Of a stretch of DNA of 64,000 bases, positions 16,513 through 25,226 are shown one piece after another. Each line of letters begins with the position of its first letter. Positions within the stretch are counted from its first letter, which is position 1. The stretch is taken from NCBI RefSeq assembly GCF_033242265.1, contig NZ_BTFW01000003.1:1-64000 (forward strand), read 5' to 3'. The DNA comes from Novosphingobium sp. IK01 (GTDB lineage Bacteria; Pseudomonadota; Alphaproteobacteria; Sphingomonadales; Sphingomonadaceae). Both the position numbers and the translations under genes were made by a program. The notes beneath the pieces were generated by a model. That model ran no database searches. It was not told where the DNA came from and saw nothing but the letters and a program-made list of their open reading frames with translations.

Positions 16513-17796
16513 TCAGACCGCTGCGAGCGCCTGTTCGAGGTCGGCGGACAGGTCGTCGAGATGCTCGATCCCCACCGAGAGCCGCACCATGCCTTCGGAA
16601 ACCCCGGTGCTGGCCAGTTCTTCGGCGTTCAGCTGGCGGTGCGTGGTCGAGGCGGGGTGCGTGGCCAGCGACTTGGCATCGCCGATATTCACCAGGCGGG
16701 TGAACAGTTGCAGCGCATCGAGGAAGCGTGCGCCCGCCGCGCGCGGATCGGGCTCATCGGCTTTCAGGTCGAACGAGACGATCCCGCTGGCCTTGCCCGA
16801 CAGATACTTGCCCACCAGCCCGTGATCGGGGTGATCGGGCAGGCCGGCATAGTTTACCGAGGCGACCTTGGGATGGGCCTGCAACATGTGGGCGATTGCC
16901 AGGGCATTGTCGCAAATGCGGTCCATCCGCAAGGCGAGGGTCTCGATCCCTTGCAGGATCAGGAAGGCGTTCATCGGCGAAATTGCTGCACCCATGTTGC
17001 GCAGCGAAACCACCCGCGCCCGCCCGATGAAGGCCGCCGCCCCCAGGGCCTGGGTATAGACCACGCCCTGATAGGAGGGATCGGGCTGGTTCAGCCGGGG
17101 AAAGCGGTCCTTGTGCGTGGCCCAGGGGAACCGGCCAGAGTCCACAATCGTGCCGCCCACGGAATTTCCGTGCCCGCCCAGGTATTTGGTCAGGGAATGC
17201 ACGACAATGTCGGCCCCATGCTCAAACGGTCGGCACAGATAGGGGCTGGGCACGGTGTTATCGACCACCAGCGGCACCCCGTGGGCATGGGCCAGCGCGG
17301 CCAGCGCCTCGAAATCGGTGATGTTGCCCAGCGGATTGCCCACGCTTTCACAGAACACCGCCTTGGTCCGCCCGTCGATCAGCGCGGCAAAGGCCCCTGG
17401 ATCGCGCGGATCGGCAAAGCGGACCTCGATGCCCTGTTGGGGCAGCGTATGGGCAAAAAGATTGTACGTGCCGCCATAGAGCGTGGTGGACGAGACAATA
17501 TTGTCGCCTGCCTCGGCAAGCGTCTGGATCGCCGCGGTGATGGCCGCCATGCCCGATGCCAGCGCCAGCGCGGCAATGCCGCCTTCGAGCGCGGCGACGC
17601 GCTGTTCGAGCACATCCTGCGTCGGGTTCATGATGCGGGTATAGATATTGCCCGCCACCTTCAGATCGAACAGATCGGCGCCATGCTGCGCATTGTCGAA
17701 GGCATAGGACGCGGTCTGGTAGATCGGCACCGCGACGGCGCGGGTGGTGGGATCGGGCTTGTAGCCAGCATGGACGGCAAGGGTTTCGATTTTCAA
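16513..17796 (-). CDS. metY: O-acetylhomoserine sulfhydrylase/aminocarboxypropyltransferase (MetY-like)
   Basis: A 427-residue PLP-dependent Cys/Met-metabolism enzyme. Visible motifs are the N-terminal ETLAVHAGYKPDPTTRA, YTRIMNPTQDVLEQRVAALE, STTLYGGTYNLF, VVDNTVPSPYLCRP, the PLP lysine in VHSLTKYLGGHGNS, and the C-terminal SLATHPASTTHRQL. Length and motifs fit MetY, which makes homocysteine or methionine from O-acetylhomoserine. No ATG is available; the TTG at 17796 is preceded by GGAGA at suitable spacing. A neighbouring MetX was not seen, so the substrate (acetyl or succinyl ester) is inferred. Confidence 0.88.
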   Translation of the reverse strand: MKIETLAVHAGYKPDPTTRAVAVPIYQTASYAFDNAQHGADLFDLKVAGNIYTRIMNPTQDVLEQRVAALEGGIAALALASGMAAITAAIQTLAEAGDNIVSSTTLYGGTYNLFAHTLPQQGIEVRFADPRDPGAFAALIDGRTKAVFCESVGNPLGNITDFEALAALAHAHGVPLVVDNTVPSPYLCRPFEHGADIVVHSLTKYLGGHGNSVGGTIVDSGRFPWATHKDRFPRLNQPDPSYQGVVYTQALGAAAFIGRARVVSLRNMGAAISPMNAFLILQGIETLALRMDRICDNALAIAHMLQAHPKVASVNYAGLPDHPDHGLVGKYLSGKASGIVSFDLKADEPDPRAAGARFLDALQLFTRLVNIGDAKSLATHPASTTHRQLNAEELASTGVSEGMVRLSVGIEHLDDLSADLEQALAAV

Positions 17797-17817
17797 GGCA
17801 TCATCTCCGGTTCTGCC

Positions 17818-17840
17818 GACGCCGCTGGCCGTGCGGCGTC
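17818..17840 (-). promoter_or_regulatory. Hairpin in the metY-like 5' leader
   Basis: GACGCCG (17818-17824) pairs perfectly with CGGCGTC (17834-17840) around a 9-base loop, 22 bases ahead of the TTG start. It could modulate translation. It does not match a SAM riboswitch that I can recognise. Confidence 0.3.
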
Positions 17841-17920
17841 TTCTGGCCGTTGTGTGCGGACGAAGCAGCACATATCGCGATAAATGTCTACAATATTGGT
17901 AGTCTATGGCGCGGGCGCGA

Positions 17921-18295
17921 TCATTCGTCAAAGCGCATCGGGTCTGCCGGGGGGCGATCACGGGCGCCCTCGATCACCTCATGCTCCGCCTGCGTCAGAG
18001 GCAGCGGCTGCCAGATCGCGGAGAGAGCCTGGCCGGCGGGCACGTGATCGCCGGGCGGGGCGGGCAGGGCATCCTGCTCTTCGGATTTCAGCGTGCGCGC
18101 GATCCTGGCGAGAAGGGTGCGGCTGCATCCGGTGGCATCCATCACCTCGCGCCAGCTGCGCCCGTGACGAAGCATCGTGGCGATGGCCGCATTGCGCTTC
18201 TTGTTTTCGGGGCGCCCCTTGTACAGGCCCCTGACCTTTGCGCGCGCGGTGCCCTCGAACTGCCGGCGCCGGCGATCCTCATAGTCCTTGCGCGC
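17921..18295 (-). pseudogene. 5'-truncated serine recombinase/resolvase, C-terminal part
   Basis: The frame keeps the tail of a resolvase: RRRRQFEGTARAKVRGLYKG, then RPENKKRNAAIATMLRHG and a helix-turn-helix SWREVMDATGCSRTLLARIA. The N-terminal catalytic serine domain is missing because the IS21-family end at 18296 abuts it. With the 5'-truncated Tn3 transposase on the far side of that IS, it probably represents the tnpR half of a divergent tnpR/tnpA pair. The origin from the same transposon is inferred. Confidence 0.6.
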
Positions 18296-20376
18296 TGTCA
18301 ACACCGGGATAAAAACGGGCCAGGCACCGGTTTAAAAAGGGGCCAGTTGGGTTGAATAAAAAGCCCCATGGTTGAGGCTGGACAGCATCGGCAGCGGGGA
18401 AGCGGCTGTAGCGGAGCGGAAGCCGATTTCCCGCTGCCGATGGCCGCCTTTTGTCAGATCATTTTGCCTCCCCCTTGTCCTTCTGGCGCTTGCGGCTGCT
18501 GGTGAGGCGGAAGCTGTCACCATTCATCTCGAGGATGTGCACGTGGTGGGTCAGGCGGTCGAGCAGGGCGCCAGTCAAGCGCTCGGACCCGAACACCGAT
18601 GTCCATTCATCGAAGGGCAGATTGCTGGTGATCAGCGTGCTGCCGCGTTCATACCGCTGGCTGAGCACCTCGAACAGCAATTCACCGCCCACTGCGGTGA
18701 AGGGCACATAGCCCAGCTCGTCGAGGATCAGCAGTTTCACCGAGGCCAGATGCTTTTGCAGGCTGCGCAGTCGCCGTTCGTCGCGCGCCTCCATCAAGTC
18801 ATGGACCAGCGCCGCAGCGGTGGTGAAGGCCACGCTGTGCCCCTTCTGGCAAGCGGCCAGTCCCAGCGCGAGGGCGGTGTGGGTCTTGCCGGTACCGCTG
18901 GGGCCCAGCGCAATGACATTGCGCTGCCGCTCGATCCATTCTCCGCGCGCCAGTTCCACCGCCCATTCCACCAAGGGTTGCTCAAAGCGCTCGCATAGCC
19001 GCAGCACCTGGATGAACTCGCGCCGTCCTTCCTTGCCACTGCGGGCCTCCATCAACCGGCGAATGCGATGCATCGGTTCGGCCAGCACCCAGCCATCGAG
19101 CGGCGCCGCCTGATCAAGGGCACGCGGCTTTTGCTCCAACAGCGCCAGATAATGCAGCGGGTTGGCGATGAAGTCCTCACGCTCATAACTGCGCGGGTGC
19201 ACCGCGATCTGCTCCCCGCCGCAGATGATGGAAACCCGGTCGACATAGCCTTTGATCACAACCTCTTGGTGGGCATAGGCCGTTGGCACCGAGTAATCAT
19301 TAGTGCGATAGCGCACCAGCGCCATCGACGAGGCCCGCCCCGTCACCATATGGCAGGGATCAAATGGCACCGTAGGCAGTGGCATGAAGGCCGTCAGATC
19401 AGCCACCAGCCTGTCCCCGATGCTGTGCTCATGCCCACGCAAGATGGCCTGCCTGCGCTCCACGCATTGTTCGAGGAAGCGCGCGTTCAGCGCATCAAAG
19501 CTGGGCGCCTCCGGCCTTGGCACCATGAAATGGCGCCGGGAGTAGCCGACCAGCCCCTCAACCTTGCCTTTGTCATTGCCCTTTCCCGGGCGGCCAAACT
19601 TGTCCGCAAACAGGTAATGGCTTTGCAGCGTGGCGAACATCCGGCTGCGCTCGCGCGTCCCGTCGCCCAGGATCTGCGCCACCGCAAGCTTGGTGTTATC
19701 ATACAGGATCGACTGCGGGACGCCGCCAAAGAAGGCGAAGGCGGCCACATGTCCTTCACAAAAGGCCTCGGCCACCTCGGCAGGATAGGCCTTGATGAAC
19801 GGCGCATCGCTGTGCGGCAGATCCATGCAGAAATAGTGGAACCGCACCAGCTTGCCGTCGATGATCCCGTCCGCCTCGCCGAAATCTACCTGTGCGTGCC
19901 CCGGCTTGTGGCTCAGGGGTATGAACACCTCGCGGCTGCGCAGCTTGGCCCCCGCCACATAATCGCGGACAATGGTGATGCCACCGGTGAAACCATGCTC
20001 ATCGCGCAAACGCTCGAAAATGCGGGCGGCAGTGTGTCGCTGCTTGCTGTGCACCTTGCGGTCATCCACCAGGATCTGGTCGATGATCTCGGTATATTCC
20101 GCCAGCTTGCGGCTGTAGGTTTGCCCACTCCGGCCATGCGCCCCCGGTTCCGGGAAGCACAGCATCTTGTCTACGGTCTTGCGGTTGATCCCAAAATACC
20201 GGGCAGCAGCGCGACGGCTCATCCCGTCAATCAGCACGGCGCGGCGGACCTTCTGATAAAGCTCCACTCTCTTCATCCTCCACCCCCGCACAAAAGCAGG
20301 GGTCTAGCAGGACTGGCCCATTTTTAATCCGGTGCTACCGGCCGATCCGTGGCCCCTTTTATTCCCGGTGTTCTCA
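18296..20376 (-). mobile_element. IS21-family element with a fused istA-istB gene
   Basis: Both ends start TG and show paired terminal repeats: ACACCGGGA-AAAA-GGGCC units followed inward by GCACCGG-TTAAAAA-GGGCCAGT units, the multiple-terminal-repeat structure of IS21. The left end is at 18296 and the right end at 20376. No matching target duplication is visible in the flanks, and the flanking resolvase and transposase have both lost their 5' parts, so a deletion probably accompanied or followed insertion. Confidence 0.75.
18459..20276 (-). CDS. In-frame IstA-IstB fusion transposase of IS21 family
   Basis: A 605-residue protein. Residues 1 to about 430 are IstA: N-terminal helix-turn-helix (MSRRAAARYFGINRKTVDKM), DDE domain with QVDFGEADGI, SILYDNTKLAV and GKVEGLVGYSRRHF, and the IstA tail to EFIQVLRLCERFEQP. 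At about residues 435-445 it passes directly into the IstB AAA+ part: ARGEWIERQRNVIALGPSGTGKTHTAL (shown to Walker A), LLILDELGYVPF, STLITSNLPFDEWTSVFGSE and RLTHHVHILEMNGDS. The last stretch of IstA and about 85 residues of IstB's N-terminal IstA-interacting domain are missing. Normally these are two overlapping genes. Whether the fusion is active is unknown. Confidence 0.8.
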   Translation of the reverse strand: MKRVELYQKVRRAVLIDGMSRRAAARYFGINRKTVDKMLCFPEPGAHGRSGQTYSRKLAEYTEIIDQILVDDRKVHSKQRHTAARIFERLRDEHGFTGGITIVRDYVAGAKLRSREVFIPLSHKPGHAQVDFGEADGIIDGKLVRFHYFCMDLPHSDAPFIKAYPAEVAEAFCEGHVAAFAFFGGVPQSILYDNTKLAVAQILGDGTRERSRMFATLQSHYLFADKFGRPGKGNDKGKVEGLVGYSRRHFMVPRPEAPSFDALNARFLEQCVERRQAILRGHEHSIGDRLVADLTAFMPLPTVPFDPCHMVTGRASSMALVRYRTNDYSVPTAYAHQEVVIKGYVDRVSIICGGEQIAVHPRSYEREDFIANPLHYLALLEQKPRALDQAAPLDGWVLAEPMHRIRRLMEARSGKEGRREFIQVLRLCERFEQPLVEWAVELARGEWIERQRNVIALGPSGTGKTHTALALGLAACQKGHSVAFTTAAALVHDLMEARDERRLRSLQKHLASVKLLILDELGYVPFTAVGGELLFEVLSQRYERGSTLITSNLPFDEWTSVFGSERLTGALLDRLTHHVHILEMNGDSFRLTSSRKRQKDKGEAK

Positions 20377-22521
20377 CGTGTGACCCGGCTTCGCCGGCAG
20401 GGCGAGCGCTATTACGCCGACGGCATGCGTGATCTGCACGAAGACAGGCGGCTTGCGATCCTCGCTGTCTGCACCCTGGAATGGCGGTCATCGCTGGCCG
20501 ATGTCATCGTGGAGACCCACGATCGCATCGTAGGCCGTCTCTATAGGGCCTCCGAACGCCTTTGCAGCACCAGGATCGCCGATGAAAAGGCGGCCGTTCG
20601 GGACACGCTGAAGTCGTTTGCCGAAATCGGTGGTGCTTTGCTTGGAGCGCTGGACGATGGCGCGGCCCTGGACGGGATAATCGCCACCGGGCCTGGCTGG
20701 GAACGGTTCAGAACCCTTGTCGCCACGGCCTCCGCGCTGACCAACGTGCTCGCGGCCGACCCGCTCAGCCGTGTGCTGGACGGCTATCACCGCTTCCGCC
20801 TCTACGCGCCAAGGATGCTGCGCCTGCTCGACATGCAGGCGGCGCCGATCGCCAAGCCTCTTCTGACGGCTGTCGCGCTGCTGCGGAGCGGGATCAAGGC
20901 CGATCCTCCGATGGATTTTCTGCGTCCCAACTCCAAATGGCATCGCCATCTTCGCGCTGAGCCCGCCGGCGACTACCGGCTTTGGGAAATCGCGGTGCTG
21001 TTCCACATACGCGACGCCTTCCGGTCGGGCGACATATGGCTGCCGGGATCGCGCCGCTATGGCGACCTCAAGCAGATTCTGGTCCCGCCACAGGCGATAG
21101 AGCAGACCGCGCGGCTTGCCGTGCCGCTACGGCCCGGTGAATGGCTGGCCGAGCGCAGGGCTCAACTGGATACACGGCTGAAGGAGCTTGGCCGCGCGGC
21201 GCGAACCGGCACGATCCCAGGCGGCATCATCGAGAACGGCAAGCTTCACATCGACAAGCTGAAGGCCGACACGCCCGAAGGGGCCGAGGATCTCGTGCTC
21301 GATCTCTATCAACAGCTCCCGCCCGCGAGGATCACCGATCTGTTGCTGGAAGTTGATGAGCGAACCGGATTTTCCGAGGCGTTCACGCATCTGCGCACCG
21401 GCGCGCCCTGCAGCGACCGAATCGGCCTGATGAACGTGTTGCTGGCGGAAGGCGTCAATCTCGGTTTGCGTAAGATGGCGGCGGCGACCAACACGCACAG
21501 CTTCTGGGAATTGCTGCGGATCGCGCGCTGGCATGTCGAGGGCAGCGCCTATGATCGGGCGCTCGCCATGATCGTGGAGGCCCACGCCGCCCTGCCCATG
21601 GCCGCCTTCTGGGGACAAGGGCAATCGGCATCCAGCGACGGGCAGTTCTTCCTTGCTACCGAGCAGGGCGAGGCGATGAATCTGATCAACGCGAAATATG
21701 GCAACGTCCCGGGCCTCAAGGGATACAGCCATGTGTCCGATCAATATGCGCCGTTCGCAACCCAGGTGATCCCGGCAACGGTCAGCGAGGCTCCCTATAT
21801 CCTGGACGGGCTGCTCATGAATGACGCGGGCCGCCGCGTTCGCCAGCATTTTGCCGACACGGGCGGTTTCACCGATCATGTGTTCGCCGCCTGCGCCTTG
21901 CTGGGCTACAGGTTCGCACCCCGTATCCGCGATCTCCCTCAGAAAAGGCTCTATGCCTTTACGCCGAATGCAACCCCCGCCAATGTGCGAGCGCTGGTCG
22001 GCGGCAAGATCAATGAACCGCTCATCGAGCGCAACTGGCCCGACATCCTGCGCGTCACGGCGACGATCGCAGCGGGGATCGTCGCCCCCAGCCAGATTCT
22101 TCGCAAACTCGCCTCTTACCCGCGTCAGAATGAACTGGCCCTGGCATTGCGCGAGGTCGGCCGCATCGAGCGCACCCTGTTCATGATCGACTGGATTCTC
22201 GATGCCGGCCTCCAGCGCCAGGCTCAGATCGGTCTCAACAAGGGCGAGGCCCATCATGCCCTCAAGCGCGCCATCAGCTTCCACCGCAGAGGTGAAATCC
22301 GGGACCGATCCGGCGAAGGGCAGCATTATCGCATCGCCGGCATGAACCTGCTCGCCGCCATCATCATCTTCTGGAACACCATGAAACTCGGGGAGGTTGT
22401 CGACAGCCGCGCCGTGGACGGCATCGTCGTCCCGCCTGATCTCCTCGCCCATGTCTCGCCACTGGGATGGGAACACATCAACCTAACCGGCGAATATCGC
22501 TGGCCTAAATCCTTAGCGTAG
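20377..22521 (+). pseudogene. Tn3-family transposase, 5'-truncated
   Basis: The frame from the IS21 end encodes about 715 residues covering the middle and C-terminal parts of a TnpA: SGDIWLPGSRRYGDLKQIL, ITDLLLEVDERTGFSEAFTH, the catalytic-domain segments SSDGQFF, GLKGYSHVSDQYAPF and HVFAACALLGYRFAPRIRDL, then ASYPRQNELALALREVGRIE and PLGWEHINLTGEYRW. About 260 N-terminal residues are missing compared with the intact 985-residue TnpA at 37319. The true reading cannot start at 20332, because that part is IS21 terminal sequence. Confidence 0.85.
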
Positions 22522-22549
22522 GATTCCGCCCCCTCCCGCAAACGCCCCC
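22512..22549. repeat. 38-bp Tn3-family right inverted repeat
   Basis: Directly after tnpA the sequence runs from CTTAGCGTAG to ACGCCCCC over exactly 38 bases, the length and end pattern (GGGGG outside, TACGCTAAG inside) of Tn3-family ends. IS21 istA sequence begins at the next base. The matching left repeat was not found in the window. Confidence 0.65.
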
Positions 22550-23304
22550 TTCAGCACCTGGTTCTCGACCTGCCCCTTCTCCCAGCCCGCCGCCGGCGTG
22601 CAGGCCACCGGCTCAATCCGATGGTGGTCCATCATCACCAGAAAGCGCCGGTTGAAGGCCCGATCCTTGCCAGCGAACACCGCTGTCACCGCCGTCTTCA
22701 TGTTGTCGTAGATCCCGCGCAGCGCCACCCCGCCGAAAAACTCGAACCCCTGGACATGGGCGTCGAACACCATCTCCTGCGTCTCGCGTGGGTAAATCCG
22801 CCGAAATGCCATGCGCGACCAGCACAGCCGCATGTAGGCGACCTTCACCCGCATCGGCTTGCCGGCGATCTCGAAGTCCTCATGGCTCCAGTCGAACTGG
22901 TAGGCCTCCCCCGGGGCAAAGCTCAGCGGGATATACAACTGGCCGGGATCGACGAGTGCGCCGCCACGGCGTTCGCGCTTCCAGCGGGCCGCATAGCGAC
23001 GCACAGCATCATAGGAACCGCCAAAGCCATCACGTTGCAGCAGATCGTGGATCCGGCTCAGCCGCAGCCGATCCCGCTTCCCGGCGCGCTCGTTGGCTTC
23101 CAGAAATCCTTCGAGCCGTTCGGCGAACCCGCCAAGCTGAGGCCGGGGCTGCGCTGCCCGCCGATACGAAAACTGTGCGCTCTCCGCCCGGATCGCCTTG
23201 CGGATCGTGTTCCGCGACAACCCCATCTCGCGCATCAGCGCCTTGATCGATTTACCCCGCCCGTGCTCACGCCGGATCTTCGCAACCGTCTCCACCACCA
23301 ACAT
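22550..23304 (-). pseudogene. IstA transposase fragment (IS21 family)
   Basis: About 250 N-terminal residues of IstA: helix-turn-helix [23 protein letters not shown] domain with GEAYQFDWSHEDFEI, LRGIYDNMKTAV and the glutamate motif AAGWEKGQVENQV. It is cut exactly there by the Tn3 inverted repeat and ends in 13 foreign residues. The start at 23304 is the ATG of MLVVETVAKIRREHGRGKSI. Confidence 0.8.
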
Positions 23305-23420
23305 CCCCGCCCTCGCCGTTCGTATGCACAAACGGACAGCCTCAAACATGCCCAAGGGTGGGGTCAATTTTAGACGCCGATTACCCCTCAAACGGGGTCA
23401 ATTTTGCACGCCGGTCTACA
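22550..23420 (-). mobile_element. Second IS21-family element, 3'-truncated
   Basis: The end at 23420 reads TGTAGACCGGCGTGCAAAAT inward and contains two GGGGTCAATTTT-type terminal repeats (23357 and 23396), typical of IS21. The other end and all of istB are missing: the Tn3 right end abuts the istA frame at 22549/22550. Confidence 0.7.
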
Positions 23421-23518
23421 GGCATAGCGCGGATCGCAAGCCAGACAGCCAGATCAGCAGGTATCCCATTCCTCTGTGCCTGAAAAGATGGGGCTGCAAT
23501 TGCAGAATAACCTGTGCC

Positions 23519-23555
23519 CCCTGTTCCCGAACGATGGATGCATCCGGGAACAGGG
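23519..23555. terminator. Hairpin downstream of the PIN toxin gene
   Basis: CCCTGTTCCCG (23519-23529) and CGGGAACAGGG (23545-23555) form 11-base perfect arms, 17 bases beyond the toxin stop. There is no T run, so it may be a weak terminator or an unrelated structure. Confidence 0.35.
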
Positions 23556-23571
23556 ACGGCCCTGCGCTTCG

Positions 23572-23973
23572 TCACCAGACCAGTCCAGGCCATTTCGGCA
23601 TGCCGGCCAAGGCGTTGAACGCGGCATCGGTGGAGACCAGCACCAGCCCCCGCGTGATCGCCGTTGCGGCAATGATCCGGTCAAAGGGGTCGCGGTGATC
23701 CCATGTCATCGTGGCCGCAAGCAGGCTCGCCTCCGGTGAGACTTCCATCAGGCGCCCGCCCTGCTCCTGCGCCAGGGAAATCAGCCGGTCGAGAAACGGG
23801 GCCATCTCCGGCCATTTGCCCAACCGGACTTTCTGGCCGATCTCGAACAGGCTGATGGCACTGATCGAGACGGTTTCAGCCTGTTCGATCGCGGCGATCG
23901 CGGGGGCAGACAGGCGGGCATCCCCCGTCATGGACCATGCCCAGGCGTGCGTATCGAGCAGGAGATGCTTCAC
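23572..23973 (-). CDS. PIN-domain toxin (VapC-like)
   Basis: A 133-residue PIN-domain ribonuclease: N-terminal MKHLLLDTHAWAWSM with the first acidic residue, SISAISLFEIGQKVRLGKW, and DHRDPFDRIIAATAITRGLVLVSTDAAF with the later acidic residues. Toxins of this kind cleave tRNA or rRNA. Its ATG overlaps the antitoxin stop (ATGA), so the two are coupled. The subfamily resembles those paired with Phd/YefM-type antitoxins. Confidence 0.9.
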   Translation of the reverse strand: MKHLLLDTHAWAWSMTGDARLSAPAIAAIEQAETVSISAISLFEIGQKVRLGKWPEMAPFLDRLISLAQEQGGRLMEVSPEASLLAATMTWDHRDPFDRIIAATAITRGLVLVSTDAAFNALAGMPKWPGLVW

Positions 23974-24206
23974 GCGTCTCCACCCTCCCAGAGGGCCAGT
24001 TCGGCATCATCCATAGGCTCGAAGAAATCCGGCCCCGGACCTGCGATCTGGTCCTTGAGCATCCCGATCCTGAATTGGCTGCGCGGGAAGGGGACGATCT
24101 TGACCACCGGCTGCTTGCCCTTGGCAATGACAACCTCCTCTCCGGCCAGAACCGCCTCGATCAGCTTGGAGAGATTGGTTTTTGCGGCATGGATCGTGAC
24201 TTGCAT
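23970..24206 (-). CDS. Phd/YefM-type antitoxin of the PIN toxin
   Basis: A 78-residue protein with the Phd/YefM fold signature QVTIHAAKTNLSKLIEAVLA, GEEVVIAKGKQPVVKIVP, and an acidic C-terminal toxin-binding tail (FFEPMDDAELALWEGGDA). It overlaps the toxin gene by four bases and is preceded by an inverted repeat that it probably binds to autoregulate. Confidence 0.88.
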   Translation of the reverse strand: MQVTIHAAKTNLSKLIEAVLAGEEVVIAKGKQPVVKIVPFPRSQFRIGMLKDQIAGPGPDFFEPMDDAELALWEGGDA

Positions 24207-24219
24207 ACGGATGCCCTTA

Positions 24220-24240
24220 GCTAAGCTAGCTATACTTAGC
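24220..24240 (-). promoter_or_regulatory. Inverted repeat in the toxin-antitoxin promoter
   Basis: GCTAAG (24220-24225) and CTTAGC (24235-24240) flank a 9-base core with overlapping CTAG units, 14 bases ahead of the antitoxin start. This is the expected place for Phd-type autorepression. Confidence 0.5.
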
Positions 24241-24275
24241 CCATTTGACGGTTCCCGCCTAGCCCCTTCTGCAAA

Positions 24276-24306
24276 AGCCGGGCCCGGCAGCCCGTTTCAT
24301 GCCGGG
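24276..24306 (-). terminator. Terminator downstream of the hydrolase gene
   Basis: On the minus strand two overlapping GC-rich hairpins (CCCGGCA/TGCCGGG and GCCGGG/CCCGGC) end in CTTTTG, just after the hydrolase stop. Confidence 0.5.
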
Positions 24307-24310
24307 AAAA

Positions 24311-25111
24311 TCAGGCCGCTTCGAGCCATGTGCGCAACAGCGCCGTGGTGTCCTCGGGCCGTTCGAGCGCCGACATGTGGCCGCATTCGGGCACCAGATG
24401 GAACGTCGATCCGGCAATCGCCGCGTGCATTTCGCGCGCGTGGGACACCGGGGTCACGCGGTCATCCTCGCCCACCACGATCATCGTGGGCACGGCAATG
24501 CCGGGCAGCACATCGGAAAAATCGGGCCGGTTGAGGATGGCGCTCTGCTGGCGCAGGAAGGCTTCGCCACCCACGCGCGAGGCCATCGAGCGCATCTGCT
24601 GGCCCACTTGCGTTTCCATCTGCGAACGGTGGATCAGGTTGCCCAGCAGCCCATGGGTGATCCCCACGAACTTGCCGCGCTTGAGCGATTCCATGCCGGC
24701 GCGGCGCTGGGCGGCGCGTTCGGCGGTGTCGGCGCGGGCGCTGGTGTTGACCAGGGCCAGACGCGTCACGCGTTCGGGCGCCTGCCGCATGATTTCCAGC
24801 GCGACATAGCCGCCCATCGACAGCCCGGCGAGCGAGAAGCGGGCGGGCGCGGCCGCCAGCGTGCGGCGGGCCATCGCCTCGACCGTATCGTCGAGCGTGA
24901 GGTTGGCGATCATCGGCGCGCAGACATCGGCCAGCGCCTCGACCTGGTTTTGCCACAGGCTCTGGTCACACAGCAGGCCGGGCAGGAAAACCGTGGGTTC
25001 GAGTTGGGGCTCCTGATCGTTTGCCGGATTGGGCCCGGCGCAAGGCGCGGCCTCGGACAGCGAGGGCGAAAAGGACGGATAGGCCGAAGAAAGCATGGTG
25101 GAACTGTGCAT
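24311..25111 (-). CDS. Alpha/beta-hydrolase
   Basis: About 266 residues with the canonical alpha/beta-hydrolase layout: oxyanion region VFLPGLLCDQSLW, nucleophile elbow AGLSMGGYVALEI, acid region PTMIVVGEDDRVTP and catalytic His in VPECGHMSALERPED. The substrate cannot be told from sequence. The ATG at 25111 follows an AGAGG ribosome-binding sequence. It is divergent from a LysR-type gene, a common pairing for regulator and target. Confidence 0.85.
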   Translation of the reverse strand: MHSSTMLSSAYPSFSPSLSEAAPCAGPNPANDQEPQLEPTVFLPGLLCDQSLWQNQVEALADVCAPMIANLTLDDTVEAMARRTLAAAPARFSLAGLSMGGYVALEIMRQAPERVTRLALVNTSARADTAERAAQRRAGMESLKRGKFVGITHGLLGNLIHRSQMETQVGQQMRSMASRVGGEAFLRQQSAILNRPDFSDVLPGIAVPTMIVVGEDDRVTPVSHAREMHAAIAGSTFHLVPECGHMSALERPEDTTALLRTWLEAA

Positions 25112-25190
25112 TGTGAACCTCTGGGTTAACCTCCGGCGCCGATTTGGGCTTGCACAGTCCATTTGTCCAATACACGAAACAGGCTATTGT

Positions 25191-25207
25191 CATATGCTTT
25201 GCATATG
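25191..25207. promoter_or_regulatory. CATATGC-TTT-GCATATG palindrome (candidate LysR site)
   Basis: Perfect 7-base arms around TTT between the divergent hydrolase and LysR-type genes, 20 bases ahead of the regulator start. It fits a LysR-type regulatory site. Confidence 0.5.
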
Positions 25208-25226
25208 GCTTTGCAGGAGACAGGGC

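Noticed and set aside
16561..17883. Plus-strand frame over the metY-like gene
   Set aside because: Antisense shadow; no ribosome-binding site or known domain.
17797..17930. SAM riboswitch upstream of the metY-like gene
   Set aside because: A hairpin is present but no SAM-I or SAM-II consensus could be recognised.
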